From positions 1,023,704-1,087,703 of the forward strand of contig NZ_LMUR01000018.1 of assembly GCF_009765825.1 (NCBI RefSeq): a stretch of 64,000 bases of DNA. The letters are read 5' to 3'. The position numbers were made by a program, and so were the translations under genes. Source of the DNA: Granulicella sp. L60 (GTDB lineage: Bacteria > Acidobacteriota > Terriglobia > Terriglobales > Acidobacteriaceae). The notes beneath the pieces were generated by a model. That model made no database searches, was not told where the DNA came from, and was given only the letters and a program-made list of their open reading frames with translations. Below, piece after piece: positions 33,563-43,900 of this stretch; the stretch's first letter is position 1; each line of letters starts with the position of its first letter.

Positions 33563-35483
33563 TGCGCTCTTGAATGTTTGCTACGTACTCTTACTTCTGG
33601 TTCTGCTGACCACGCCAAAACCTGGGCTGGGTCAGCAGGATCAGGATGCGGCGTTCGCATCGGTGGTGGCTGCGGCGCAGAGGGCGCAGGGCAGCAACGA
33701 CTATGCGGGGGCGGTGGCGAGTTACAAACGGGCAGTGGAGCTTCGGAGGGATATTCCGGAGCTATGGGCGAATCTTGGATTGATGCAGCATGAGTCGCAG
33801 GACTATTCGGGAGCGGTGCAGAGTTTTCAGCAGGCAGTGCGGCTGAAGCCTTCGTTGTATGTGCCTCAACTTTTTCTTGGAGTCGACTTTATGCGGATGG
33901 GTGATGCGAAGGCGGCGATTCCGTATCTGCTAAGGGCTGAGATGATGAACGGCACGGATGGTTTGCCTCCGCTGACGCTGGGACGTGCGTATGCTGCGGA
34001 GGGGAGATATGTGCTCGCGGCGAAGGCGTATGAGCGGGCGATTCATCTGGACTCGGGGAAGAGTTCGGCGTGGTTTGGGTTGGGGATTGCGCGGTTGGAC
34101 GAGGTGGAAGAGGATGCGCGCAAGGCTTCAGAGGGGGATCAGAGTTCGGCTTATGTGAAGGCGCTGTATGCGGAGTCGCTGGTGAAGCAGGCGCGGTATA
34201 ACGAGGCGGTAGATGTGTATAAGGGGGTGCTTGCGATGGAGCCTCGGCCACCGTGTGTGCAGGCGGAGCTGGGATTTTTATTGTTGAAGCAGAAGGATGC
34301 GGCGGGTGCGGAGGCGGCGTTCGATGCGGAGCGGAGGGCGGATGCGGGATGCTCGCTGGCGATGCTGGGAGAGGCGCGGATGCGGTTGGATGCGGGGGCT
34401 GGTGAGGATGCGCTGAAGATTCTGGATGAGTTGTGGAAGAGGGATCGCGGGTTTCTGATGGCGAATGCGTCGGCGCTGGTGGATGGGTTAGATGCTGCGC
34501 GGACTGCGGGTTTTCAGGGGGAGATTGCGCAGAAGAGTGGCGAGATTGCGTCGGAGCTTTCGAGTTTTCTTTCGGGTGTGTTGCGGGGTGAGTTGGTGGT
34601 GTCGCCGGGTGTTGCTGAGGTGAGGGCGGATGCTGTGGCGCGAACTGCACAGGTGGATTATTGGTCTGGGCGATATGGGCAGTGTGCTATTCGGGCGAGA
34701 GAGGGTTTGAAGACGAAGAGTGTGGCGAGTTTGCAGTTGCTGGCGACGTGTGCGTACTTTACCGGCGACTATGATCTTGCTTCGACTGCGGCGGAGGTGC
34801 TGGGTGCTGTTGCGCCGCGGTCGGTGGTGGCGCTGTACTGGTCGATCAAGGCGAATGAGCGGCTGGCGTTTCGTGCGTTGGAGCGGTATCAACAGTTGGA
34901 GCCGAACTCTTCGCAGAGTCATCTGTTGCTGGGCGATATCTATAGGCAACGGACGAGGTTTGAGGATGCGCTGGGTGAGTATGAGAAGGCGCTGGCGATG
35001 ACGCCGAACGATCCGGCGGCGCTGATGGGATTGGCGTCGGCGTACTTCGGCAATGGGAATATGGAGATGGCGAAGAAGACGGCGCAGAGGGCGCTGGACC
35101 AGACGCCGAGTGATCCGGAGTTGAATCTGCTGATGGCTGAGGTGCTGGTGTCGGGTCGTCAGTTTGCTGCTGCGGAGCCGTACCTACAGATTGCGCTGCA
35201 TGCAAAACCGCAGATGCTGCCGCATGTTCATGCACTGCTGGGACAGGTCTATGCGGATGCGGGTAAGACGCAGCCGGCGATCGATGAACTTTTGCTTGGC
35301 ATCGAGACGGATCGGGATGGGAGTCTGCACTATCAGCTGGCGCGGCTCTATCGGAAGAGCGGAGACAACAAGGCTGCGGCTGCGGCGATTGAACAGATGA
35401 AGAGGATTGAGCAGCAGCGCAGGGAGAGAGCGGTGACGGCGACGCGGGATGCGCACTCATCTACACTGGAGGACGGACCTTAG
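33513..35483 (+). CDS. Exported tetratricopeptide-repeat protein
   Basis: About 656 residues. The frame overlaps the end of receptor 2; ATG 33513 gives a signal peptide with a basic n-region (HSPRERC) and core NVCYVLLLLVLLTT ending at GLGQ. TTG 33570 is a shorter alternative, and the ATG overlapping the receptor stop (33562) is out of frame. Many TPRs from residue ~70 to 620 (AVASYKRAVELRRDIPELWA, ALGEYEKALAMTPNDPAALM, AKKTAQRALDQTPSDPELNL). No enzymatic domain seen. Overlap with receptor 2 suggests coupled expression; it may organise periplasmic partners of receptor 2 and GH31. Confidence 0.82.
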   Translation: MHSPRERCSSQGSSIGDALLNVCYVLLLLVLLTTPKPGLGQQDQDAAFASVVAAAQRAQGSNDYAGAVASYKRAVELRRDIPELWANLGLMQHESQDYSGAVQSFQQAVRLKPSLYVPQLFLGVDFMRMGDAKAAIPYLLRAEMMNGTDGLPPLTLGRAYAAEGRYVLAAKAYERAIHLDSGKSSAWFGLGIARLDEVEEDARKASEGDQSSAYVKALYAESLVKQARYNEAVDVYKGVLAMEPRPPCVQAELGFLLLKQKDAAGAEAAFDAERRADAGCSLAMLGEARMRLDAGAGEDALKILDELWKRDRGFLMANASALVDGLDAARTAGFQGEIAQKSGEIASELSSFLSGVLRGELVVSPGVAEVRADAVARTAQVDYWSGRYGQCAIRAREGLKTKSVASLQLLATCAYFTGDYDLASTAAEVLGAVAPRSVVALYWSIKANERLAFRALERYQQLEPNSSQSHLLLGDIYRQRTRFEDALGEYEKALAMTPNDPAALMGLASAYFGNGNMEMAKKTAQRALDQTPSDPELNLLMAEVLVSGRQFAAAEPYLQIALHAKPQMLPHVHALLGQVYADAGKTQPAIDELLLGIETDRDGSLHYQLARLYRKSGDNKAAAAAIEQMKRIEQQRRERAVTATRDAHSSTLEDGP

Positions 35484-35608
35484 CTCTGCGTTGATGGCGT
35501 GCCGCTTCGCAGTGCTGCCTATCTGCGGGGTCCTTCTTCCTCACAAGCTGTGATTTTTAACTTTCTACGATTCCTAACTTTTCGGCTATTAGGTTTTACT
35601 CAGGACGA

Positions 35609-38164
35609 ATGATGCGACGCTTTCCTTCTTTTTTTGCCGGGCTTACGGCGGCTGTTTTCTTTGCGGTTCAACCGTCTTCCGTTCTGTATGGACAGGGGGC
35701 TTCTGCGCCGGCTCTGTTTGCGTTCGATCGTGCGACTGGGTCTTCGGCGCTGCCGAATGGCGTGGTGGTGAGGGATGGGGATGCGAGTGAGGAGATTACT
35801 GCGCTGCGGGACGATGTGCTTCGTGTTCGGGTGGCGCGCGGGAAGGCGATGCCGGAGGACGCGTCGTGGGCGGTGCTGGCGGAGGCTCGGCGTAGTTCGG
35901 TTGCGGTGACGCAGGATGTGACGTCGGAACACTTTGGCTTTCGCACGAAGATGCTGCGGGTGGAGATTGAGAAGAAGACGCTGCGTCTGACCATTCGCGA
36001 TATTGCCGGGAATGTTCTGCAACAGGATGCGCTGCCTGTGCACTTCGATGGGGCGGCGTTTCGTGTGTCGAAGGCGATGCCGCTGGATGAGCACTACTTC
36101 GGGCTGGGCGATAAGACGGGGCCGCTGGATCGGCGCGACCAGGCTTTCTCTCTTTGGAATACGGACTCTTATCGGTTTCAAGAGTCTACGGATCCGATCT
36201 ATAAGGCCATTCCTTTTTTTATGACGTACAAAGCTGGGGTTGCGCTGGGTGTGCTGCTGGATAATACGTGGCGGACGAGCTTCGACTTTGGAAGAGAGTT
36301 GCCGGATGTCTATTCGTTTGGCGCGGTGGATGGGCCGCTGAACTACTACGTGATGTATGGGCCGGCGCCGAAGCAGGTGGTTGAGGACTATGCGTGGCTG
36401 ACGGGGAAGCCTCCGATGCCGCCGATGTGGACGCTGGGCTTTCAGCAGTCGCGATATACCTACACGCCGGAGTCGCGGGTGCTGGAGGTGGCGCAACGGT
36501 TCAGGACGGATCGTATTCCGGCGGATGCGATCTATCTCGATATTGGATTTCAGGATAGGAATCGGCCGTTCAGTGTGGACCGGAAGTTGTTTCCGGACTT
36601 TGCGGGGATGGTCGCGCATTTGAAGGAAGAGAACTTTCATGTGGTTGCGATTACGGATCTGCATATTGCGAAGGCGCAGGGTGAGGGATATCAGCCGTAT
36701 GACAGTGGGATGGCGGGCGATCACTTTGTGAAGAGTGCTGATGGAAGTGTGTACAGCGGGCGGGTGTGGCCGGGGCCGAGTGTGTTTCCGGACTTTACGC
36801 AGCAGCAGACACGGGTGTGGTGGGGGACGTTGTATCGCGACTTTCAGCATATTGGTATTGATGGGTTCTGGAACGATATGAATGAGCCGTCGGTGTTCAG
36901 CTCGCCGACCAAGACGATGCCGCTGGATGTGGTCCACAGGATCGATGAGCCTGGGTTTGCGAAGCGCACGGCGACGCATGCGGAGATTCATGATGTGTAT
37001 GGGATGGAGAACTCGAGGGCTACGTTTGATGGGTTGCTGGCGTTGGAGCCGGATACGCGGCCGTTTGTGCTGACGCGTGCGACGTATGCGGGCGGACAGC
37101 GGTACGCCGCTACGTGGACGGGGGACAACAGCAGTACGTGGAATCATCTGCGGATGACGACGCCTATGCTGGAGAATCTTGGGCTCAGCGGCTTCTCGTA
37201 TGCGGGCGCGGATGTGGGGGGATATGCGGGGACGCCAACGCCCGAGCTGCTGACGAAGTGGCTGGAGGTTGCGGCATTTCAGCCGATCGATCGCGATCAT
37301 AGCGAGTTAGGAACGGGCGATCAGGAGCCGTGGGTTGGCGGTGCGGAGCAGGAGGGGATTCGGCGGCGGTTTATCGAAGAGCGCTATCGGCTGATGCCCT
37401 ATTTGTATACGCTGGCGGAGGAGACGAGCAGGACGGGGATGCCGATGGTGCGGCCTTTGTTTCTGGAGTTTCCCGATGCTGCGCCGGATCGCCATCCGCT
37501 GGATGTGGATATGGCTTCGTCGGCGGAGTTTTTGCTTGGGCGTAATTTGTTGATCGCGCCTTCGCCGTGGCCGGAGCAGCTGGATGATTACTTTGCGGAG
37601 CTGCCTTCGAGGGAGTGGTATGACTACTGGACGGGCAAGAGGGTTGAAGCTTCGTCGGGGCCGGTGAATCTTGCGCAGCCTGAGAGCCTGTTGATGAAGC
37701 GGACGGTGGCGGTGAAGCTGCACCCTGAGCTGGCGACGCTTCCGGTGTTTGTTCGTGGAGGGGCGATTCTGCCGGTCGAACCGCTGGTGCAAAGTACGAA
37801 TGAGAGGCCGCAGGGGCCGCTTACGCTTCGGGTGTATCGCGGCGGTGAGGGTGACGATTGCGCGGGCAGTCTGTATCTGGATGATGGCAAGACGTATGCG
37901 TTTCGGAAGGGCGATTTTTTGCGTATGCAGTTTAGCTGCAGCACGGAGGGGGATGGTCTTTGGCTGCATGTGTCGGCGCATGAGGGATCCTTTCCGGCTT
38001 GGTGGAGTGAGATTCGCGTGGAGGCGTATGGATGGGGTGCGCCGCAGGGGCGTGTGCTGGTGAACGGAAGAGAGGCGGCTGGCGGCGCGGCTACTGCGTT
38101 GCCGGAGGGGTTCAGCGTGACGTTTGCCGACGATGGAAAGGGTGAGGATGTGCAGCTTCGCTAG
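35609..38164 (+). CDS. Glycoside hydrolase family 31 (alpha-glucosidase/xylosidase type), exported
   Basis: 851 residues with a signal peptide (FFAGLTAAVFFAVQPSSVLY). N-terminal beta domain, then the (beta/alpha)8 barrel: HYFGLGDKTGPLDRRDQAFS, PPMWTLGFQQSRYTY, the nucleophile Asp in GFWNDMNEPSVF, the acid/base Asp in TGDNSSTWNHL, and GFSYAGADVGGYAGTPTPEL, all GH31 hallmarks. C-terminal beta domains contain PVFVRGGAILPVEPL and a DUF5110-like end. Retaining alpha-glycosidase; alpha-glucosidase is most likely but xylosidase or other specificities cannot be ruled out. Third gene after receptor 2; gap to the TPR gene is 125 bases. Confidence 0.94.
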   Translation: MMRRFPSFFAGLTAAVFFAVQPSSVLYGQGASAPALFAFDRATGSSALPNGVVVRDGDASEEITALRDDVLRVRVARGKAMPEDASWAVLAEARRSSVAVTQDVTSEHFGFRTKMLRVEIEKKTLRLTIRDIAGNVLQQDALPVHFDGAAFRVSKAMPLDEHYFGLGDKTGPLDRRDQAFSLWNTDSYRFQESTDPIYKAIPFFMTYKAGVALGVLLDNTWRTSFDFGRELPDVYSFGAVDGPLNYYVMYGPAPKQVVEDYAWLTGKPPMPPMWTLGFQQSRYTYTPESRVLEVAQRFRTDRIPADAIYLDIGFQDRNRPFSVDRKLFPDFAGMVAHLKEENFHVVAITDLHIAKAQGEGYQPYDSGMAGDHFVKSADGSVYSGRVWPGPSVFPDFTQQQTRVWWGTLYRDFQHIGIDGFWNDMNEPSVFSSPTKTMPLDVVHRIDEPGFAKRTATHAEIHDVYGMENSRATFDGLLALEPDTRPFVLTRATYAGGQRYAATWTGDNSSTWNHLRMTTPMLENLGLSGFSYAGADVGGYAGTPTPELLTKWLEVAAFQPIDRDHSELGTGDQEPWVGGAEQEGIRRRFIEERYRLMPYLYTLAEETSRTGMPMVRPLFLEFPDAAPDRHPLDVDMASSAEFLLGRNLLIAPSPWPEQLDDYFAELPSREWYDYWTGKRVEASSGPVNLAQPESLLMKRTVAVKLHPELATLPVFVRGGAILPVEPLVQSTNERPQGPLTLRVYRGGEGDDCAGSLYLDDGKTYAFRKGDFLRMQFSCSTEGDGLWLHVSAHEGSFPAWWSEIRVEAYGWGAPQGRVLVNGREAAGGAATALPEGFSVTFADDGKGEDVQLR

Positions 38165-38184
38165 GCTGCCTTGACATCGCACCC

Positions 38185-38325
38185 GGCGGAACATAGGGTT
38201 AGAGTAGTTCTTGAAGTCGGACGAAGAAGCCGGTGAGACCCCGGAGCGGTCGCGCCACTGTGAATCGACAGAGCATTGTTGAGAGCCAGACCTTCTCTCG
38301 CACATCAAGTGAGCTTTACATCGGG
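38185..38325 (+). ncRNA. Cobalamin (B12) riboswitch
   Basis: Leader of cbtB with the conserved cobalamin-aptamer blocks in order: GAAGCCGGTGA (38226-38236), the GCCACTGTG segment (about 38254-38262) and the B12-box-like AGCCAGACC (38284-38292). After it, GGGACGCATGATCCC next to TGGAGG could form an expression-platform hairpin that hides the cbtB ribosome site. High coenzyme B12 would then shut off cobalt uptake. Ends of the aptamer are approximate. Confidence 0.88.
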
Positions 38326-38350
38326 ACGCATGATCCCTGGAGGTTTCAAT

Positions 38351-38569
38351 ATGGCTCAATTCGCTTCTACTTCTATCTCGCACCCGGTTGCGATTCCTGT
38401 TATTCCGGTTCGTGAACTGATGCCTTACGCGCTGTTTGGCGGTCTCCTGATGCTGCTGGCGATCTACTTCGTCGGCGCGGAGCAGGGCGCCACGTCGCTG
38501 ATTCATGGACGGATGGTTCACGAGTTTGTGCATGATGGACGCCATCTGCTCGGCTTTCCCTGCCATTAA
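38351..38569 (+). CDS. cbtB: Cobalt transporter subunit CbtB
   Basis: 72 residues with one membrane helix (MPYALFGGLLMLLAIYFVGA) and a histidine-containing C-terminal end (IHGRMVHEFVHDGRHLLGFP) typical of CbtB, the small subunit of a B12-regulated cobalt uptake system. ATG 38351 has GGAGG seven bases upstream. It follows the cobalamin riboswitch and is 75 bases before cbtA. Confidence 0.92.
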   Translation: MAQFASTSISHPVAIPVIPVRELMPYALFGGLLMLLAIYFVGAEQGATSLIHGRMVHEFVHDGRHLLGFPCH

Positions 38570-38644
38570 GGTCTTTGCTGGTCACTCCCTGCTAGTAGGC
38601 CTTCCGGCTGCTCGGCAGGGCTCTTTCGCGCGCAAGGCAACTTT

Positions 38645-39367
38645 ATGACTCGAACTTTTCTCCTTCGCGGGATGCTTGTGGGCATCGTCGCGGGCCTCAT
38701 TGTCTTTGCGTTTGCTCGGGTGGTTGGCGAGCCGCAGGTCGAGAGAGCGATTGCGTTTGAAGCTGGTATGGATCAGGCGAGGGGTGAGGCGCCGGAGCCT
38801 GAGATGGTCAGCCGCAAGCTGCAGCGAGGCTTTGGGTTGCTGACTGGCACACTGGTGTATGGCGCGGCGATTGGCGGTCTCTTCGGACTTGTCTTCGCGT
38901 ATGCGTATGGACGCTCTCCGGTTACAGATCCACGGGCGCTAGCAGCTCTGCTGGCGGCGATTGGATTCGTCACGATCGTGCTTGTGCCTACGTTGAAGTA
39001 TCCCGCGAATCCGCCCGCGGTCGGCAATGCAGAGACGATTGGCGTTCGTACGGGTGCTTATTTTTTACTGATTGCTTCTTCGCTTGCGGCTATGGTGCTG
39101 TCGATGAAGGCGGGGCGTTATCTGAGCAGGCGCTATGGGGCCTGGAACGGATATCTGCTGGCGGCGGCTTTATATGTGGTGATTGTGAGCGCGGTGTCTC
39201 GCTGGATGCCGGAGATCGATGAGGTTCCGGCGGGATTTCCGGTGACGCTGATGTGGAAGTTTCGCGTGGCGTCGTTGGAGATTCAGGTGGTGTTGTGGGC
39301 GGCGCTTGGACTTCTCTTTGGGTGGTTGACGGAGCGTGATCTGAATTCGTCACGCACAGCAGCCTGA
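38645..39367 (+). CDS. cbtA: Cobalt transporter subunit CbtA
   Basis: 240-residue polytopic membrane protein with about five helices (FLLRGMLVGIVAGLIVFAFA, LVYGAAIGGLFGLVFAYAYG, AYFLLIASSLAAMVLSM, LLAAALYVVIVSAVSRW, VLWAALGLLFGWL) and the conserved early segment RVVGEPQVERAI of CbtA. Works with CbtB in cobalt import for cobalamin synthesis, tying it to the corrin operon at the window start. Its TGA lies within the hairpin at 39359-39390. Confidence 0.93.
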   Translation: MTRTFLLRGMLVGIVAGLIVFAFARVVGEPQVERAIAFEAGMDQARGEAPEPEMVSRKLQRGFGLLTGTLVYGAAIGGLFGLVFAYAYGRSPVTDPRALAALLAAIGFVTIVLVPTLKYPANPPAVGNAETIGVRTGAYFLLIASSLAAMVLSMKAGRYLSRRYGAWNGYLLAAALYVVIVSAVSRWMPEIDEVPAGFPVTLMWKFRVASLEIQVVLWAALGLLFGWLTERDLNSSRTAA

Positions 39368-39390
39368 TCTTCATGCGGTGATCAGGCTGC
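39359..39390. terminator. Strong hairpin between cbtA and the efflux operon
   Basis: Perfect 11-bp stem GCAGCCTGATC/GATCAGGCTGC with a 10-base loop, spanning the cbtA stop codon. It lies between convergent genes; no T-run follows on either strand, so it may protect transcript ends more than terminate. Confidence 0.5.
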
Positions 39391-39410
39391 CGGGTGGTGC
39401 GGGAGAGTCT

Positions 39411-40934
39411 CTACTTCTGAATGGTCGTGTCGGCCTTTGTTAGCTTCTGCGAGACCTGGGATGGGGTGGATAGCTGCGTCCTGTCCCAGCCTCCGCCGAG
39501 TGCTTCGATCAACTGAACCGAGGCTGTCATCTGCGTGGTGTAGAGCGATGCAAGCGACTGCTGGTTGGAGAGGAGCGTTGTCTGGGCGGTGACGACGTCG
39601 ACGTAGGGATCGATGCCGGTCTCGTAGCGGGCTGTCTCGAGTGTGACGAACTCCTGCGAGGAGGCGACGGCCTCCTGCTGGCGCAGGATCTGCTGTGACA
39701 GGATGCGGACTGAGGCGAGGTTGTCTTCTACCTGCTGGAAGGCGGTGAGGACGGTCTGGCGATAGCTGGCGAGGTCGGCGTTGTAGGTGGCGACGAACTG
39801 GTTGACGGTGGCGCGGCGGAGGCCGGCGTCGAAGATGGTCTCGTTGACGGTGGGGCCGATGGACCAGAAGCGGCTGGGCCAGTCGACGAGATGCTTGAAG
39901 GTGGAGCTTTCGAAGCCGCCCTCGGCGCTGAGGGTGAGGTCGGGATAGAAGGCTGCGTAGGCGATACCGATCTCGGCGTTGGCGGCGGCCATGTTGCGTT
40001 CTGCGGCGGCGATGTCGGGGCGGCGCTCCAGGAGCTGCGTGGGCAGACCGACTGGAATGGGTGGCGGATTTATGCTGAGCGGCCTTACGGGGATGGAGAA
40101 GCTGGAGGCGTTGGCTCCGACGAGGACGGCGATAGCGTGTTCGAACTGCGCGCGGGCGACACCGAGGTTGATGGCCTGAGACTGTGCGGTCTGCAGGGTG
40201 GTTCTGGCTTCGACGACGGAGATCTGATCGCCTACGCCGGTGTCGTAGAGAGACTGGGTGAGGGCGAGAGCTTTTTTGTCTGCTTCGACGGTGGTGTCGA
40301 GGATCTTTTGCAGGGCGTCCTGGCCGTGGATCTCGTAGAAGGTGACCGCGAGGGTGGCCTGTTCGGTGAGGCGCTCGTTTTCGAGGTCGGCCTGGCTGAG
40401 CTGCGCGTTGTACTGGGCTTCACGGATGGTGTTGCGGATCTTGCCCCAGAGATCAGGCTCCCACGATGCCGTGAGGGGAAGCGTGCCGACGGAGCTTTGC
40501 TGGCCGACGTTCGCGATGCTGGAGTTTCCGAGGTTGGAGGAGCTCTTGGAGCGCTGGTAGGCGGGCGCTGTTCCGAGGGTTGGGTAGAGCTGCGAACGGG
40601 CCTGCGCGATGAGGGTGCGGGCCTCCATGAAGTTCTCGAAGAACTGCTTGATGTTCTGGTTATTGATGTTGAGCTGTTCTTCGAGCGCGTTGAGTTCGGG
40701 GTCGTTGTAGATCTCCCACCACTTGCCGCGAAGCATGGCGTCCTGCGGCTGCGCGACCTTCCAGCCCTCGGTGTCTTTGAACTGCGTCGGCGACTCTTTG
40801 TAGGTAGCCGGCGGCGCGGTGAGGGTGGCTGCGGGCTGGTGGTATTTCGGCCCGACCATGCAGCCCGTCAGGAAGACGGTGGCGATGGAGGTGAGTGCAA
40901 CGGTGTGACGAAGATGAGTCATAGTTTTAGACAT
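39411..40934 (-). CDS. RND efflux outer-membrane factor (NodT/OprM family)
   Basis: 507 residues. Lipoprotein signal (SIATVFLTGCMVGPKYHQP, lipobox LTGC) followed by two OEP repeats forming the TolC-type channel (LNINNQNIKQFFENFMEART, PVGLPTQLLERRPDIAAAER). Last gene of the four-gene efflux operon; only 5 bases separate it from the permease stop. Start at 40934 or a Met four codons later. Completes an inner membrane-periplasm-outer membrane pump. Confidence 0.94.
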   Translation of the reverse strand: MSKTMTHLRHTVALTSIATVFLTGCMVGPKYHQPAATLTAPPATYKESPTQFKDTEGWKVAQPQDAMLRGKWWEIYNDPELNALEEQLNINNQNIKQFFENFMEARTLIAQARSQLYPTLGTAPAYQRSKSSSNLGNSSIANVGQQSSVGTLPLTASWEPDLWGKIRNTIREAQYNAQLSQADLENERLTEQATLAVTFYEIHGQDALQKILDTTVEADKKALALTQSLYDTGVGDQISVVEARTTLQTAQSQAINLGVARAQFEHAIAVLVGANASSFSIPVRPLSINPPPIPVGLPTQLLERRPDIAAAERNMAAANAEIGIAYAAFYPDLTLSAEGGFESSTFKHLVDWPSRFWSIGPTVNETIFDAGLRRATVNQFVATYNADLASYRQTVLTAFQQVEDNLASVRILSQQILRQQEAVASSQEFVTLETARYETGIDPYVDVVTAQTTLLSNQQSLASLYTTQMTASVQLIEALGGGWDRTQLSTPSQVSQKLTKADTTIQK

Positions 40935-40939
40935 TTTAT

Positions 40940-43900
40940 TTACTCCGCTCCGGCGGCTACGGTGCCGTCCGTGGGATGAAAGGTGTCGCGGGTCTGTCCC
41001 ATCGCGCGCAGGCGCAGGCGGTCGAGCGTGAGATAGACGACGGGGGTGGTGTAGAGGGTGAGGAGCTGGCTGACGATGAGTCCTCCGACGATGGTGATGC
41101 CGAGCGGACGGCGAAGCTCAGAGCCGGTGCCGGTGCCGAACGCCAGCGGAAGCGCGCCGAAGAGGGCTGCCATGGTGGTCATCAGGATGGGACGGAAGCG
41201 CAGGAGGCAGGCCTGGAAGATGGCGTCCTCTGTGCTGAGGCCTCCTTCGCGCTCTGCCTGGAGGGCGAAGTCGATCATCATGATGGCGTTCTTCTTCACG
41301 ATACCGATGAGGAGCACGATACCGATGATGGAGATGATGTTGAGGTCTTCTTTGAAGAGCATGAGCGCGAGCATGGCGCCTACGCTGGCGGAGGGAAGCG
41401 TGGAGAGGATTGTAAGCGGGTGAATGAGGCTCTCATACAGGACGCCGAGGACGATGTAGACCGCGAGCAGTGCGGTGAGGATGAGGACGGGCTCGGTGCC
41501 TAAGGACTGCTGGTAGGCGAGGAGCGTTCCGGCAAAGAAGCCGTGGACGGACTTGGGGGTGCCAAGGCGCTGCTGCATCTCGGCGATCTCAAGCGTTGCA
41601 TCGCTGAGCGAGACGCCGGGCGCGAGGTTGAAGGAGACGGTGACCGAGGGAAAGAGGCCGGTGTGGTTGAGCGCGAGAGGGGTGGTGCTGGTCTGGGCCT
41701 TCGCCATGGTGAAGAGCGGCGTGTTTCCGCTTGCCGTGGTGCTGCTGGCGCTGGTGGAGTGGAAGTAGATGTCCTTGAGGCCCTCGGGAGTTTGCCAGTA
41801 GGGGGGAGCGACCTCGAGTACGACGTAGTACTGATTAAGTTGGGTGTAGATGATCGAGACTAAAGACTGGCCGAAGGCGCTGTAGAGTGCGGAGTCGAGC
41901 GACTGTGAGGTCTGGCCCAGCTTTGCCGCTGTGACGCGGTCGTAGGTGAGGCGCTCGTCGAGGCCGCCGTTCTGCTGGTCGGAGCTGACGTCCTGGAAAC
42001 CGGGAAGACGCATCATCTCGGCGAGCAGGCGCGGTCCCCACAGGGAGAGGTCGGTGACGTTGTCGGCCTGAATCGTGTACTGATAGAGCGCGTTGCTGGA
42101 GCGGCCGCCGATGCGGAGGTCCTGCGAGGCCTGGAGGAAGGTGGATGCGAGCGGGAGGCGGTTGAACTGTGGCCGAAGGCGGTTGATCACGTCGGCCGCT
42201 CCGATCTTGCGCACGTCCAGCGGCTTCAAGGTCACATACATATTGCCGGTATTGGTGGCACCCTGACCGCCGGTGAAGTCAATTACATTTTCTACCGCTG
42301 GATCCTTCTTGACGATGTTGGCGATGACCTGGAGGTCGCTGTTCATCTTGTAGTACGAGGCGTCCTGCGGTCCGCGGACAGCGCCAGCGAGCGAACCGGT
42401 GTCCTGCTGCGGAAAGAAGCCTTTAGGAATCTTGATGACGATGGCGACGTTGAGCAGGATAGTGAGGAAGAGGACCGTGAGGGTGAGGCCGGGGTGCTGC
42501 AGGACCCAGTGCAGACTGCGTCGATAAACGGAGAGGATCCACTCGAAGAAGCCATCGGTGATACGGCGGAAGGGGCCTTGCTTCTTGCCGTGCTCGCTGC
42601 GAAGAAGGTAGGCGCACATCATCGGCGTCGTGGTGAGCGAGATGACCATGGAGACGAGAATGGCGGTGGAAAGGGTGATGGCAAACTCGCGGAAGAGGCG
42701 GCCGACGATTCCACCCATGAGAAGAAGCGGGATGAAGACGGCGATGAGCGAGATGCTGATGGAGATGACGGTAAAGCCGATCTCCTTTGCGCCTCGGAGG
42801 GCGGCGGGAAAGGGCTTCATCCCGTCTTCCAGATGGCGGGTGATGTTCTCCATGACGACGATGGCGTCGTCGACGACGAAGCCGGTGGAGATGGTGAGGG
42901 CCATGAGCGACAGGTTGTCGAGGCTGTAGCCCATGAGGTACATGACGGCGAAGGTGCCGATGAGCGAGACGGGGACTGCGACGGCGGGAATCAGCGTGGC
43001 ACGGCCGCTCCCGAGGAAGACGAAGACGACGATGATGACGAGGATGATGGAGATGATGAGGGTTCGCTCTACATCGCTCACTGACGCCTTGATGGTCGTG
43101 GTGCGATCGAGGACGACGGTCATGTCGATTCCCTGCGGGATGGATGCCTTGATGGAGGGCAGCTGCGCACGGATGCGATTGTTGGTGTCGATGATGTTGG
43201 CGCCGGGTTGTCGAAAGACGATCAACATGACGGCGCGCTTGCCGTTGAGATATCCGGAGGTGCGAACGTTTTGCGTGGAGTCGACGACGTCTGCGACGTC
43301 TGAGAGACGAACGGCCGAACCGTTGTTATAGCCGATGATGATCGGCTTGTACTCTTCGGCGTGGGATATCTGCGCGTTATCGATGATGTCTGCGGAGATA
43401 TCGCCGTTGGTGATCTGGCCCTTGGCGAGGTTGGAGTTCTGCAGGCTCAGGACGGACTGCACGTTCGACATGGCGAGGCCGTAGCCTGCGAGCTTGGTTG
43501 GGTTGACCTCGACACGGACGGAAGGCAGAGCGCCGCCGCCGGGGTTCACCTGGCCTACGCCCTGAATCTGAGAGAGCTTCTGCTGGACGATGGTGGACGC
43601 TTCGTCGTACAGCTTGTCGGGGCCGTACTTGTCGGAGGTGAGGCCGATGATCATGACGGGCGCGTCGGCGGGGTTCACCTTTCTGTAGGTCGGGTTTCCG
43701 GGAAGATTGGCCGGGAGATAGGTGCGGGCGGCGTTGATGGCGGCTTCGACGTCGCGCGCTGCGGCATCGATGTTGCGGCTGAGGTCGAACTGGATGGTGA
43801 CAGAGGTGGTGCCGAGACTGCTTGTCGACGTCATCTCGGTGACGCCGGCGATGTGGCCGAACTGGCGTTCGAGTGGCGTGGCAACGGAGGAGGCCATGAT

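Noticed and set aside
35600-37300. Antisense open frame opposite the GH31 gene
   Set aside because: Shadow of a GH31 coding region with all catalytic motifs intact on the sense strand.
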